Source of the DNA: an uncultured bacterium
GTDB lineage: Bacteria; Bacteroidota; Bacteroidia; Bacteroidales; Bacteroidaceae
Assembly: GCA_905215555.1 (NCBI GenBank)
Contig: CAJMQU010000032.1
Location: forward strand, 1 to 48,938
Reading direction: 5' to 3'
Length of the DNA: 48,938 bases
A model generated the notes under the pieces. That model was not told the origin of the DNA. It was given only the letters and a program-made list of their open reading frames with translations, and made no database searches. Made by a program: the position numbers and the translations under genes. Of the stretch, positions 32,630 to 41,413 are shown piece by piece. Every line of letters starts with the position of its first letter. Position 1 is the first letter of the stretch.

Positions 32630-33649
32630 ATGAAAGAAATAGATTGGTCAAATCTGTCATTCGGATACATGAAGACAGATTACAATGTGAGAATTAATTT
32701 CCGCGATGGCGCATGGGGAGAACTCGAAATCAGTAGTAGCGAACTTCTCAACATACACATGGCCGCTACCTGTCTGCATTATGGTCAGGAAGCATTCGAA
32801 GGTCTGAAAGCTTTCCGTGGGAAAGATGGTAAGGTGCGCATCTTCCGTCTGGAAGAAAATGCAGCCCGTCTGCAATCCACCTGTCGTGGCATCATGATGG
32901 CAGAATTGCCGACAGAACGTTTCAAGGAAGCCGTGCTGAAAGCGGTGAAAATGAACGAACGTTTCATTCCGCCTTACGAAAGTGGTGCATCTCTTTATAT
33001 CCGTCCGTTGCTGATTGGAACAGGTGCGCAGGTGGGGGTACGTCCGTCCAGTGAATATATGTTCCTGATATTTGTAACTCCGGTAGGCCCATACTTCAAA
33101 GGTGGTTTTGCAGCCACTCCTTATGTAATCACGCGTAAGTATGATCGCGCAGCTCCGCTTGGAACCGGTATCTATAAAGTAGGTGGTAACTATGCTGCCA
33201 GCTTGCGTGCCAGCCAGGAAGCTCATGCGGCAGGTTATTCCGCCGAATTCTATTTGGATGCGAAAGAAAAGAAATATATTGATGAATGTGGTGCTGCCAA
33301 CTTCTTCGGAATCAAAGATAATACGTATATCACTCCTTTGTCCACTTCTATTCTGCCTTCTATCACAAACAAGAGTTTGATGCAATTGGCTGAAGATATG
33401 GGCATGAAGATCGAACGTCGTCCGATTGCGGAAGAAGAACTTACCACTTTCGAAGAAGCCGGTGCTTGCGGAACAGCAGCCGTTATCAGCCCGATTGAAC
33501 GTATTGATGACCCTGAGAACGGACATTCTTATGTGATAGCCAAAGACGGTAAACCGGGACCTGTCTGCACGAAGTTGTACAACAAGTTGCGTGGAATCCA
33601 ATATGGTGACGAACCTGACACGCATGGCTGGGTAACCATTGTGGAATAA
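32630..33649 (+). CDS. ilvE: Branched-chain amino-acid aminotransferase
   Basis: PLP enzyme of fold type IV that interconverts Leu/Ile/Val with their keto acids. The Schiff-base Lys is Lys183 in GTGIYKVGGNYAAS. Other family blocks: HYGQEAFEGLKAFRG, SLYIRPLLIGTGAQVGV, DECGAANFFGI and EAGACGTAAVISPIERI. The length of 339 and the C-terminal YNKLRGIQYGDEPDTHGW are typical of the class-II BCAT form. It lies 52 bp after xseB and 3 bp before trmB, so likely part of the mnmA-to-mrp transcript. Confidence 0.96.
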   Translation: MKEIDWSNLSFGYMKTDYNVRINFRDGAWGELEISSSELLNIHMAATCLHYGQEAFEGLKAFRGKDGKVRIFRLEENAARLQSTCRGIMMAELPTERFKEAVLKAVKMNERFIPPYESGASLYIRPLLIGTGAQVGVRPSSEYMFLIFVTPVGPYFKGGFAATPYVITRKYDRAAPLGTGIYKVGGNYAASLRASQEAHAAGYSAEFYLDAKEKKYIDECGAANFFGIKDNTYITPLSTSILPSITNKSLMQLAEDMGMKIERRPIAEEELTTFEEAGACGTAAVISPIERIDDPENGHSYVIAKDGKPGPVCTKLYNKLRGIQYGDEPDTHGWVTIVE

Positions 33650-33652
33650 CGC

Positions 33653-34411
33653 ATGAGTAAAGGTAAGTTAGCGAAGTTTGCCGATATGGCAAGTTATCCG
33701 CATGTGTTCGAGTATCCTTATTCGGCAGTAGATAACGTGCCCTTTGAGATGAAAGGAAAATGGAACGAGTCATTCTTTGGGAATGACCGTCCCATTGTTT
33801 TAGAATTAGGTTGCGGACGTGGTGAGTATACCGTCGGTTTGGGAAAGTTATTTCCTGATAAGAATTTTATCGGTGTAGACATCAAGGGGGCCCGTATGTG
33901 GTCCGGCGCTACGGAGTCGATGCAGGCCGGCATGAAGAATGTTGCCTTTTTGCGTACGAATATCGAAATCATCGACCGCTTCTTTGCGGAGAATGAGGTG
34001 AGTGAAATATGGCTGACTTTCTCCGATCCGCAGATGAAGAAAGCAACCAAGCGTCTGACCTCCACTTATTTTATGGAACGTTATCGCAGGTTTCTGAACC
34101 CGGACGGCATCATCCATCTCAAGACAGATAGTAATTTCATGTTCACTTATACCCGTTACATGATTGAGGAGAATCATCTTCCGGTGGATGTGATGACAGA
34201 AGATCTGTATCACTCCGGTATGGCTGATGAGATTCTCAGTATCAAGACTTATTATGAACAACAGTGGTTGGACCGCGGGCTGAACATCAAGTATATCAAG
34301 TTTCATCTGCCGAAGGAAGGCGAATTGCATGAACCCGATGTGGAAATAGAGTTAGATGAATATCGCAGTTATAACCGCAGCAAGCGGAGTGGACTGCAAA
34401 CTTCAAAATAA
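33653..34411 (+). CDS. trmB: tRNA (guanine46-N7)-methyltransferase
   Basis: SAM-dependent m7G46 tRNA methylase. The SAM motif is LELGCGRGEYTVGLGKLFPD (about residues 50-69), followed by GVDIKGARMW. The TrmB signature FSDPQMKKATKRL (usually FPDPWxKKRHxKRR) differs by a Ser and a Gln. The C-terminal part with KTYYEQQW and KYIKFHLP is as in Bacteroidetes homologues. At 252 residues it carries a short basic N-terminal leader. Translationally close to ilvE (3-bp gap) and 11 bp before mrp. Confidence 0.94.
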   Translation: MSKGKLAKFADMASYPHVFEYPYSAVDNVPFEMKGKWNESFFGNDRPIVLELGCGRGEYTVGLGKLFPDKNFIGVDIKGARMWSGATESMQAGMKNVAFLRTNIEIIDRFFAENEVSEIWLTFSDPQMKKATKRLTSTYFMERYRRFLNPDGIIHLKTDSNFMFTYTRYMIEENHLPVDVMTEDLYHSGMADEILSIKTYYEQQWLDRGLNIKYIKFHLPKEGELHEPDVEIELDEYRSYNRSKRSGLQTSK

Positions 34412-34422
34412 CAATTTTAATA

Positions 34423-35523
34423 ATGACACTTTATCCTAAACTTATTTTAGATGCACTGGCAACAGTGCGATATCCCGGCACCGGAAAGAACCTCGTGGAG
34501 GCAGAGATGGTTGCCGACAATCTGCGTATAGACGGGATGAAAGTCAGTTTTTCGCTGATATTCGAAAAATCGACCGATCCTTTCATGAAATCTGTAGTAA
34601 AAGCTGCGGAAGCGGCTATTCATGCGTATGTATCTAATGACGTAGAAGTTACTATCGCTACTGAGAGTAAACAGGCTGCACGGCCCGAACCGGGTAAGTT
34701 ATTGCCGCAAGTGAAGAATATTATCGGAATTTCTTCCGGAAAGGGAGGGGTAGGCAAGTCAACGGTATCTGCTAATCTTGCGGTGTCTTTGGCAAAGTTG
34801 GGTTATAAGGTTGGTTTGCTTGATGCCGATATCTTCGGTCCGTCTATGCCGAAAATGTTTCAGGTGGAAGATGCACGCCCTTATGCCGAGAATATTGGTG
34901 GCCGTGATTTGATTGTACCGGTTGAGAAGTATGGTATCAAATTGCTTTCTATCGGTTTTTTTGTAGATCCTGATCAGGCAACTCTGTGGCGTGGCGGCAT
35001 GGCAAGCAATGCCTTGAAACAGTTGATAGCGGATGCTAATTGGGGTGAGCTCGATTATTTTCTTATCGACCTTCCTCCCGGTACAAGCGACATCCACCTG
35101 ACAGTGGTTCAGACGCTCGCTTTGACAGGGGCCATCGTAGTCAGTACTCCGCAAGCCGTAGCATTGGCCGATGCTCGTAAAGGTATCAATATGTTTGTCA
35201 ATGAAAAGGTTAATGTTCCTATTCTCGGCCTGGTAGAGAATATGGCCTGGTTTACGCCTGCCGAACTGCCGGAAAATAAATATTATATTTTCGGTAAAGA
35301 AGGTGCCAAGAAGCTGGCAGAGGAAATGAATGTTCCTTTATTGGGACAAATACCTATTGTACAAAGCATCTGCGAGAGTGGAGACAAAGGTACACCGGTG
35401 GCGCTTGATGAAAATACCGTGACCGGACGTGCTTTTCTGCAACTTGCGGCAAGTGTGGTTCGCCAGGTAGACAAACGGAATGTGGAAATGGCACCGACGG
35501 AAGTGGTGAAGATGCATAAATAA
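34423..35523 (+). CDS. mrp: Mrp/NBP35-family ATPase (Fe-S carrier)
   Basis: Cytoplasmic P-loop ATPase thought to carry and transfer Fe-S clusters. Residues about 1-90 are a MIP18/DUF59 domain. The NTPase domain has the deviant Walker A GKGGVGKST (about 107-115), GLLDADIFGPSMPK and DLPPGTSDIHLT. The usual C-terminal CxxC that holds the bridging cluster is missing: after VENMAWF the sequence reads TPAELPENKYYIFG, with no Cys. The only downstream Cys lies in SICESGD. At 366 residues it is normal length. It is the last gene before a strong terminator. Confidence 0.93.
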   Translation: MTLYPKLILDALATVRYPGTGKNLVEAEMVADNLRIDGMKVSFSLIFEKSTDPFMKSVVKAAEAAIHAYVSNDVEVTIATESKQAARPEPGKLLPQVKNIIGISSGKGGVGKSTVSANLAVSLAKLGYKVGLLDADIFGPSMPKMFQVEDARPYAENIGGRDLIVPVEKYGIKLLSIGFFVDPDQATLWRGGMASNALKQLIADANWGELDYFLIDLPPGTSDIHLTVVQTLALTGAIVVSTPQAVALADARKGINMFVNEKVNVPILGLVENMAWFTPAELPENKYYIFGKEGAKKLAEEMNVPLLGQIPIVQSICESGDKGTPVALDENTVTGRAFLQLAASVVRQVDKRNVEMAPTEVVKMHK

Positions 35524-35550
35524 GAAGTATCTCTGACGATTTATAAAAGA

Positions 35551-35592
35551 AACAGTAGATTGGGTATTGATAGCTCAATCTACTGTTTTTTA
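35551..35592 (+). terminator. Intrinsic terminator after mrp
   Basis: Perfect 12-bp stem AACAGTAGATTG (35551-35562) with CAATCTACTGTT (35576-35587), followed by T-rich TTTTTT. It can also serve the oppositely oriented gene that ends at 35606. Confidence 0.9.
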
Positions 35593-35605
35593 TTAAGGCC
35601 TGTTT

Positions 35606-36805
35606 CTATAATAATTCCGTTATAGCGTCCATGATTTCTTTATTTGTTCTTTCATTGCCATAACCCCTGATGACTTTTCTGATAATGTGATGTTCGTCCA
35701 GTATGAAGAAGAAGGGAGCAGCATTCCCTGTTTGATAGTCTTTGATTACTTGGTCGTTTGCATTCAGAATAGTGTAATTGAGTTTTTTATTATTTGCATA
35801 AACTTGAATGGAATGTTCTTTTCGGCTCCAGCCTTCTATTGCTATAAGGTCGAAATCTTCATTACTGAATTTGCCTTTCAATTCTTTCAGGAAGGGAACG
35901 GCAGCCTGACAGGCACCACAGCCTATTCCGGTAAAGTTGATTAGCAACACTTTACTTTTTAAGTTGGCAAGTGATACCGGATTGCCATTGGAGTCGTTTA
36001 AAGTCCATTCCGGCGCCTGCTTGCCTGTAAGTTCGGGTGCTGAGGCGGCTTTTTTATTGCCATATCCGTATGGCTCAACAGTATACCCCTTGGGGTAATA
36101 ATCAGATACATTGAAATCATTAATGGACAACTTGTTGAATTCTACGGATGTAATAGTCGTAACTGATATATCATGCGACATTTCTCTCCGTGCTTTATAA
36201 GGTAGATTGTCAGACTTACGTATCCATAGCTCATAGATTGAGGTCGGTTCTACATAAAATGGCGGTTCCGGCATGTGATAGGCTTTACCGAAGAATTCCA
36301 CTTGGGTATCTTCTTCAATAACCAATCTGAAAAAGTAATCGTTACCTTTATCTTGCAAGTCAACGGTTATATTATCCTTTGTTTGCAGGGCATATTTTAT
36401 AATGTTTTTTGTATAGTTGTAAAAAGGGCCAATCAATGGTCTGAAAGGGAGTGGCCGGGCGGTAAAGTCATCTTCCACGATTGTTTTGTGCTCATCGTAT
36501 ACCAGTACTCTTTTGTTCCCATCATAGCAAAAGGTCATTTTGTCCATGTCTTTTGTTGCAAAAGAAGCATAACTCGCTCCAACGGTACTATCATTCGAGT
36601 TACTATATTCATTGGTATAATCAGAATTAGTGAATATTGGGACTGTATCACCAGGCTGCCAGGATTCATTAAAACTCGTGTAGCTTGCCGACTCTATCTT
36701 TTCGAGGTTGTCGAGTACTTTCTGTAGATACTCCTTTTTATCTTCTTGGGCATTGCCTGCGTTGATTGTGAATAAGAAGGATAATAGAACAAGTAGCTTT
36801 TTCAT
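35606..36805 (-). CDS. Exported thioredoxin-fold (TlpA-like) protein with long N-terminal domain
   Basis: A 399-residue exported protein. Residues 1-19 are a signal peptide (ends NAGNAQ). Residues about 20-265 form a beta-rich domain of LolA/DUF4292-like appearance (KMTFCYDGNKRVLVYDEHK, YELWIRKSDNLPYKARREM) that may bind a lipid or protein partner. Residues about 265-399 are a redoxin domain (GKQAPEWTLNDSNGNPVSL) with the active site CGAC at 296-299 and a cis-Pro in NAAPFFF. CGAC rather than CGPC suggests altered redox potential. It follows the M56 sensor by 118 bp on the same strand and may belong to the blaI-type operon. Confidence 0.85.
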   Translation of the reverse strand: MKKLLVLLSFLFTINAGNAQEDKKEYLQKVLDNLEKIESASYTSFNESWQPGDTVPIFTNSDYTNEYSNSNDSTVGASYASFATKDMDKMTFCYDGNKRVLVYDEHKTIVEDDFTARPLPFRPLIGPFYNYTKNIIKYALQTKDNITVDLQDKGNDYFFRLVIEEDTQVEFFGKAYHMPEPPFYVEPTSIYELWIRKSDNLPYKARREMSHDISVTTITSVEFNKLSINDFNVSDYYPKGYTVEPYGYGNKKAASAPELTGKQAPEWTLNDSNGNPVSLANLKSKVLLINFTGIGCGACQAAVPFLKELKGKFSNEDFDLIAIEGWSRKEHSIQVYANNKKLNYTILNANDQVIKDYQTGNAAPFFFILDEHHIIRKVIRGYGNERTNKEIMDAITELL

Positions 36806-36821
36806 GGTATAAGAATTTGAT

Positions 36822-36884
36822 GATTATCTGCGTCCTGCTCCTGATATCGGAATAAACGATCAGGGGCAGGGTTTGCGGATAATC
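36822..36884. repeat. Long imperfect hairpin between the M56 and redoxin genes
   Basis: Outer arms 36822-36831 and 36875-36884 pair at 9 of 10, inner arms 36834-36845 and 36859-36870 pair at 11 of 12, with a 13-nt loop. There is no T-tract on either strand. It could attenuate or stabilise the message between the two genes. Confidence 0.6.
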
Positions 36885-36923
36885 TATTGTGTAAGAGAGA
36901 ATTTTTCTCTGATTATGATTTCC

Positions 36924-38954
36924 TTATTGTAACTTGAATTCAATAGGGAATGTGTATCTCACATTGACTGTTTTTCCTTTCTGCATGCCTGGTTGCCATT
37001 TAGGCATGTTTGAAGTCACACGAATTGCTTCTGCGTCCAGTGAAGGGTCTACACTTTTACTTATTTTCGGATTTGTAACGTTGCCATTTGAGTCGATGAT
37101 AACTTGTACAATTACTCGTCCTTGTATTCCTGCTTTTTGTGCCGCTACCGGATATTTAATGTTTTTGGACAGATACCGCATCAGTCCTTCTATACCACCG
37201 GCAAATGAAGGCATTTGTTCTACGACTTCAAAAACCACATCTTCTTCTACTGGTGATTTTTCCTGGCTTGCATAACCTACTACAATTATTGACTCATCAA
37301 TCTTCGGTACAGGTTTGAATTCTTCCTTCTTTTCATCATTTAAGCGGAACATAACAGGAACGGTATATTTCACCCGTACAGGTTTACCTTTCTGTGTACC
37401 GGGTTTCCAATGTGGCATTGCACTGATAACGCGCACTGCTTCACCGTCCAATTCAGGGTTTACTCCACGGAGAATTCCTATGTTGGAGATGCTTCCATCC
37501 GTATTTACAATAAATTCTACAGTAACGCGTCCTTGTGTGCCATTCTTCTGTGCATTCACCGGATATCTGATGTTTTTCGATAAAAATTGCATCATTCCTG
37601 GCATTCCGCCATCCGGAAATTCAGGCATTTGTTCTACTACTTCAAATACAGGATTATCCGGATCATTGGCAGGCGGATTTTGCCATTCTCCATTCATGAC
37701 AATCTTCATGTTGGAGTTGCTTTCTTGGTCGACAGTGACGGGTACTCCCATCATTTTTCCATCTTTTTTCCAAATTATCACCATTTTTGCATTTTCGAAT
37801 GCTTTGAAAGAAAAGTTACCGTTCTTTCCCGTGACATACGATTGATCTTTTGGTAGTTTGTGGCTACCATTAACGAGGAATTCAGCACCTTCCACTGCTT
37901 TTCCGTCTTTATCCACTACTACTCCTTTGTAGCTCACAAGCTTGTCTTTATCCTGTTGCGGTGCCGGTGTTTCCAGCGGTGCCGTTTCAGTAGCAACTTC
38001 CATATCCGGCGCCGTTGTATCCGGCGTCAGATTATCTTCCATAGCCTCTATGACATCTCTGGCAACTTCTTTCGTGGTACGTGCCACGGCTTCGATATTG
38101 CTGATAATCATGAGTAAGGCTGCCAAGGGGAGGAACATAAGATACTTAGTTCTCCCTATTTCTCGGGTTCTCTTTTTGTTCATCATTTTGATTCGTTTTT
38201 TTAAAGGTAAAACATTGAAACTGTTATAGATAGTTGCTGCAGCCTTATGATGGGATAGTCCTAGCAGATGATACTGATAGGCTTTAGAGTCATATCCGGT
38301 TTCCAATACACGGTTGTCCGCCAGATATTCCAGATTGGTGCGGATTTCACGTTTCATGAGCCAGGCAAAGGGGTTGAACCAGCAGAATGCGCATACAATC
38401 TCACTAATAAGTACATCCACCGAATGCCATTGGGTGGCATGAGTTTTTTCATGAGTCAGTATTTCGCTGAGTTCATCTTCTGTGTGTGAGGCCGGATAAA
38501 TGAATATCCAGTGAAAGAAAGAGAAAGGTCCGCCCGCTTGTTTGAGCAGATGCACATTGGTATCACCTATTCGTGTTTTCCGACAGCGTAAAGACAGCCG
38601 GATGATACCAATGAGTTGTATGAGGAGGCGAATTGTTAATAAAATCACTATTCCCCAATAAATGAAACCTGCCGTTTGCAGCAGAAGGGCTTGCCAATCG
38701 GCAGTGGCTTGCTCTGGTGTAAGAGTGATTTCCGGTAAAATAATGTCGGCATACAAGTCTGCCATTGCTATCATGGGTTCCTGCTCTGTAATCCATGTTT
38801 GTATGTTCAACAACGGATAAACGGCAGATATGGCAAAGAAACAAAGCAATGCCGTCCTGCGCCACGTGAAGAACGTGTCTTTATAGAAAAACAGCCGGTA
38901 GAACGCATAAAACAACGCAATGGCTACATTTATTTTTAGAAAATAGGCCAACAT
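36924..38954 (-). CDS. M56 (BlaR1-like) metallopeptidase sensor with two TonB C-terminal domains
   Basis: 676-residue inner-membrane sensor-protease expected to inactivate its cognate BlaI repressor. Membrane segments at about 4-23, 34-50, 95-118 and 270-290. Zinc site HEKTH at 168-172, with Glu209 in LEYLAD as a likely third ligand. The periplasmic part has no penicillin-binding domain. Instead it carries a carboxypeptidase-regulatory-like domain (about 340-420) and two TonB C-terminal domains (about 440-538 and 575-676). The two share most residues of FEVVEQMP, LSKNI.YPV.AQK and PG.QKGK. Between them lies DESIIVVGYASQ, like the VVVGYG stretch of SusC-type receptors. It lies 103 bp after blaI. 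Confidence 0.92.
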   Translation of the reverse strand: MLAYFLKINVAIALFYAFYRLFFYKDTFFTWRRTALLCFFAISAVYPLLNIQTWITEQEPMIAMADLYADIILPEITLTPEQATADWQALLLQTAGFIYWGIVILLTIRLLIQLIGIIRLSLRCRKTRIGDTNVHLLKQAGGPFSFFHWIFIYPASHTEDELSEILTHEKTHATQWHSVDVLISEIVCAFCWFNPFAWLMKREIRTNLEYLADNRVLETGYDSKAYQYHLLGLSHHKAAATIYNSFNVLPLKKRIKMMNKKRTREIGRTKYLMFLPLAALLMIISNIEAVARTTKEVARDVIEAMEDNLTPDTTAPDMEVATETAPLETPAPQQDKDKLVSYKGVVVDKDGKAVEGAEFLVNGSHKLPKDQSYVTGKNGNFSFKAFENAKMVIIWKKDGKMMGVPVTVDQESNSNMKIVMNGEWQNPPANDPDNPVFEVVEQMPEFPDGGMPGMMQFLSKNIRYPVNAQKNGTQGRVTVEFIVNTDGSISNIGILRGVNPELDGEAVRVISAMPHWKPGTQKGKPVRVKYTVPVMFRLNDEKKEEFKPVPKIDESIIVVGYASQEKSPVEEDVVFEVVEQMPSFAGGIEGLMRYLSKNIKYPVAAQKAGIQGRVIVQVIIDSNGNVTNPKISKSVDPSLDAEAIRVTSNMPKWQPGMQKGKTVNVRYTFPIEFKLQ

Positions 38955-39031
38955 ATCAATTTATGATTTATAATTATATGGATTATGTATTTCTTGATTA
39001 ATGAAAAGTTCCCTTTATTCCGGATGATATA

Positions 39032-39056
39032 AATCATGAATCAGAAATCATGAATC
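39032..39056. repeat. Repeated AATCATGAATC words between the blaI and M56 genes
   Basis: AATCATGAATC occurs at 39032-39042 and 39046-39056, close to the repeat words found after xseA and between the hlyD and tolC genes. A TTATGATTTATAATTAT variant lies at about 38961-38977. Confidence 0.55.
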
Positions 39057-39057
39057 C

Positions 39058-39420
39058 TTACTCTTTACCTTTCTCAATCATATCAATAATCTCTTTCAAG
39101 TCATTGGTCGAAATCTTTTGTTCTTTGGCAAAGAAAGAAACCATTTCTTTGTAAGAGTTTTCAAAGTAGTTGCGCACAAATCCACTCATGAAGGTACGTT
39201 TGTACTCACTTTCTCGAATGGCAGGCGTGTACTGATACGTATTTCCTACCCGTGCGGCCGTAACATACTGTTTGCGTTCCAGATTTTTTATGATGGAAGC
39301 TACCGTAGTGTAGGGGGGGGCAGGCTTGGGGTATTTGGCAACAATGTCTTTTACAAAGCAACTGCCCAGTTCCCAAATGTAAATCATTGCTTCTTCTTCT
39401 TGTATAGTTAATTTTTCCAT
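39058..39420 (-). CDS. BlaI/MecI-family transcriptional repressor
   Basis: A 120-residue winged-helix repressor cleaved or released through its partner M56 protease. Winged helix at about residues 5-75: LTIQEEEAMIYIWELGSCFVKDI, then PPYTTVASIIKNLERKQYV as the recognition helix and GNTYQYTPAI as the wing. The C-terminal dimer helices span about 80-120 (FVRNYFENSYKEMVSFFAK). The partner M56 gene follows on the same strand. Its own promoter contains the palindrome TACGAA-TAT-TTCGTA at 39456-39470, which recurs before the TlpA gene, so it likely autoregulates. Nothing suggests a beta-lactam target here. Confidence 0.93.
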   Translation of the reverse strand: MEKLTIQEEEAMIYIWELGSCFVKDIVAKYPKPAPPYTTVASIIKNLERKQYVTAARVGNTYQYTPAIRESEYKRTFMSGFVRNYFENSYKEMVSFFAKEQKISTNDLKEIIDMIEKGKE

Positions 39421-39449
39421 GGAAATAAAGTATTAAAATGAATTCAATG

Positions 39450-39480
39450 CAAATCTACGAATATTTCGTAGGTGTGCAAT
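39450..39480 (-). promoter_or_regulatory. Promoter and operator of the BlaI-type gene
   Basis: On the minus strand: -33-like ATTG (39480-39477), 19-nt spacer, -7 TAGATTTG (39457-39450, full match). The palindrome CTACGAA-TAT-TTCGTAG (39455-39471, 7-bp arms) fills the spacer and touches the -7, an ideal place for a repressor. The same core occurs at 41420-41434. Confidence 0.75.
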
Positions 39481-39494
39481 GAACAGTGAGTTAA

Positions 39495-41396
39495 TTAGTG
39501 TGAAACAACTTTCAGAAGCTCTTCTTTCATCGCATTCACTCCGGGGAAACCCACTTGTCTGTATTTGACGTTTCCCTCCCGGTCGATAATTAGATAGGTG
39601 GGAACGCCTGAGATATTGAAGCTCTTGTTCAGGTAATCCCATTGGGCGGCTGTCACCCGATAGTGCTCACCATGGATATCAGGAATCATATTCTCCCATG
39701 TTTTCAATGGAGAAGTTTCACCGGTGATGTATAAGTATACAATATCTTTGTCTTTCAATTCTTCCTTCATGGGAACCATTGCCTTATTAGCCATACGGCA
39801 TGGCCCGCACCACGTAGCCCAAAAGTCAACCAACAGTACTTTACCACTGAATTTGCTGATGATGGAAGCGAAAAGATCTTCATTGCTCACCTCTCCGGTT
39901 TCGTTTACCGTGAATCCGGTCTTTTTCTTATTGGCCTCAATTTTCGCTAACAATTGATTATTGGCGGCGGTCAGCATCTCCTGATAAGCGGTGGGCAGGG
40001 CATTTAGTGCTGTCTTCTGCTCTTCTGTCAGTGGAGTAAAGTTCTTGATACCTTGATAAAGAGGGATAGCCCGGGCAATATCGAAAAAGATGCCGCTGTC
40101 TGTTCCCCATGATTTGGCAAATTCATCACTTTGGCGGTAGTAGCCGGTTATGATGTTTACATATTGGCTGGAGAAAGTTGCTTGCGGGTTATTTAGCAAT
40201 GCAAAGTCTGCGTTGGGAATATAATCGGCCGGTACTTTCTGTGCAAGTTCCTGATAGTATTTCTGCGCTTCTTCCCGGGTCACCTGATTGGCGCTGATAG
40301 CAGCAGATGTCAGTGTACTTGCTGCGAAGCGCAATAATCCGATTGTGGACAGTTTATTATTGGTGGTGAGCAGTTGGCGTGTTGCCTGACCGCACGGAAG
40401 TTTGTCTATTTCTGCTTGCGCTTCTGCAGAAAGTTCAAGTATCCGCTCTTTATACGCATCAATGCCTATTCCGGCGAAATCCTTTGTATTCTTATACACT
40501 TTTTCCTGTATATTCGTATCAGGCATATCCTGATTTAAGTCTTGTACTATGGCAGCCAAGGGACCATTTACATAGATGACTTCTCCATAAGGCTTCTCGT
40601 CTTTATGGAACTTGGATTGCCGACGGGAAATTTCGCGCAAGTTGATGTATACTTCGGTGGTTTGTCCCGGTTCCATAAAAATCTGGAGTGGCTTGCTGCC
40701 GGGCATATATATCGAACATGGCGTACTGTTTGTCAACGGCACTTCTTTGCTGAAGCTTCCATCCGATTGAATGTCTATCTGATTTTCCGATAAGTCCCCT
40801 TTGGCGCTTTCCCATGCCACCAGAGTGATTGGGGTAGGCATACCGGGATAGAAATCCAGTAATTTGCCTTTCAATATGGCTTTGCCGTATCCGATGACCG
40901 GTTCCGGCAATTCAGCTTTGGCATCCGCTTTATGTATAATGGCTTCTTTCGGCAACATCAGTTTCGGCAGTTTTTTGCCTTTCACCTGTATTCCCCAGAT
41001 GCTGAATCCATTTTCGATATCAGCTCCCTCAGTGAAATCGACAGAGGTTACCGAATCGGGTAGAGGAGGGAATACCAGTTTGAATTCAGCCTCGCCTGAT
41101 TCCGGCATCCAGAATTCTTTGTCCGGTGTGATACCTATGCCTGAACGCAGTTGATAAGTTTCTCCGTTATTATCTTTCAGGTAACTTCCAGAAGCGATTT
41201 TTATCCAGTTCTTGGGCCGATACTTGGCGTAAATGTGCACTACTGTAGCCGTATCGCTGATATCGATTTGACTAACTTCAATAGAAGTGGTATTACTTAC
41301 GATGAACGGAGGTTGTTCAATCACTTTGTTTTTAGCTTGAACGGTGCAGAATAAGCACAGCAGCAAACAACTGAGCAGAGAATAAAGTCGTTTCAT
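39495..41396 (-). CDS. Exported TlpA-family thiol-disulfide oxidoreductase
   Basis: A 633-residue exported protein. A signal peptide covers residues 1-21 (start MKRLYSLLSCLLLCLF). The N-terminal 160 residues are a beta domain (TATVVHIYAKYRPKNWIKI). A middle region (about 165-480) contains a DUF4369-like GYGKAILKGKLLDF and a helical part. The last about 140 residues are a thioredoxin domain with WCGPC at 529-533, FWATWCGPCRMANKAM and the cis-Pro SGVPTYLII. The family reduces or exchanges periplasmic disulfides. Its promoter carries the same palindrome as the blaI promoter, and blaI starts 75 bp beyond its stop on the same strand. Confidence 0.88.
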   Translation of the reverse strand: MKRLYSLLSCLLLCLFCTVQAKNKVIEQPPFIVSNTTSIEVSQIDISDTATVVHIYAKYRPKNWIKIASGSYLKDNNGETYQLRSGIGITPDKEFWMPESGEAEFKLVFPPLPDSVTSVDFTEGADIENGFSIWGIQVKGKKLPKLMLPKEAIIHKADAKAELPEPVIGYGKAILKGKLLDFYPGMPTPITLVAWESAKGDLSENQIDIQSDGSFSKEVPLTNSTPCSIYMPGSKPLQIFMEPGQTTEVYINLREISRRQSKFHKDEKPYGEVIYVNGPLAAIVQDLNQDMPDTNIQEKVYKNTKDFAGIGIDAYKERILELSAEAQAEIDKLPCGQATRQLLTTNNKLSTIGLLRFAASTLTSAAISANQVTREEAQKYYQELAQKVPADYIPNADFALLNNPQATFSSQYVNIITGYYRQSDEFAKSWGTDSGIFFDIARAIPLYQGIKNFTPLTEEQKTALNALPTAYQEMLTAANNQLLAKIEANKKKTGFTVNETGEVSNEDLFASIISKFSGKVLLVDFWATWCGPCRMANKAMVPMKEELKDKDIVYLYITGETSPLKTWENMIPDIHGEHYRVTAAQWDYLNKSFNISGVPTYLIIDREGNVKYRQVGFPGVNAMKEELLKVVSH

Positions 41397-41413
41397 AATA
41401 TGTAGTTTTTCTC

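Noticed and set aside
36924..39420. Beta-lactam resistance regulator
   Set aside because: The M56 protein has no penicillin-binding sensor and no beta-lactamase is adjacent, so resistance is not supported.
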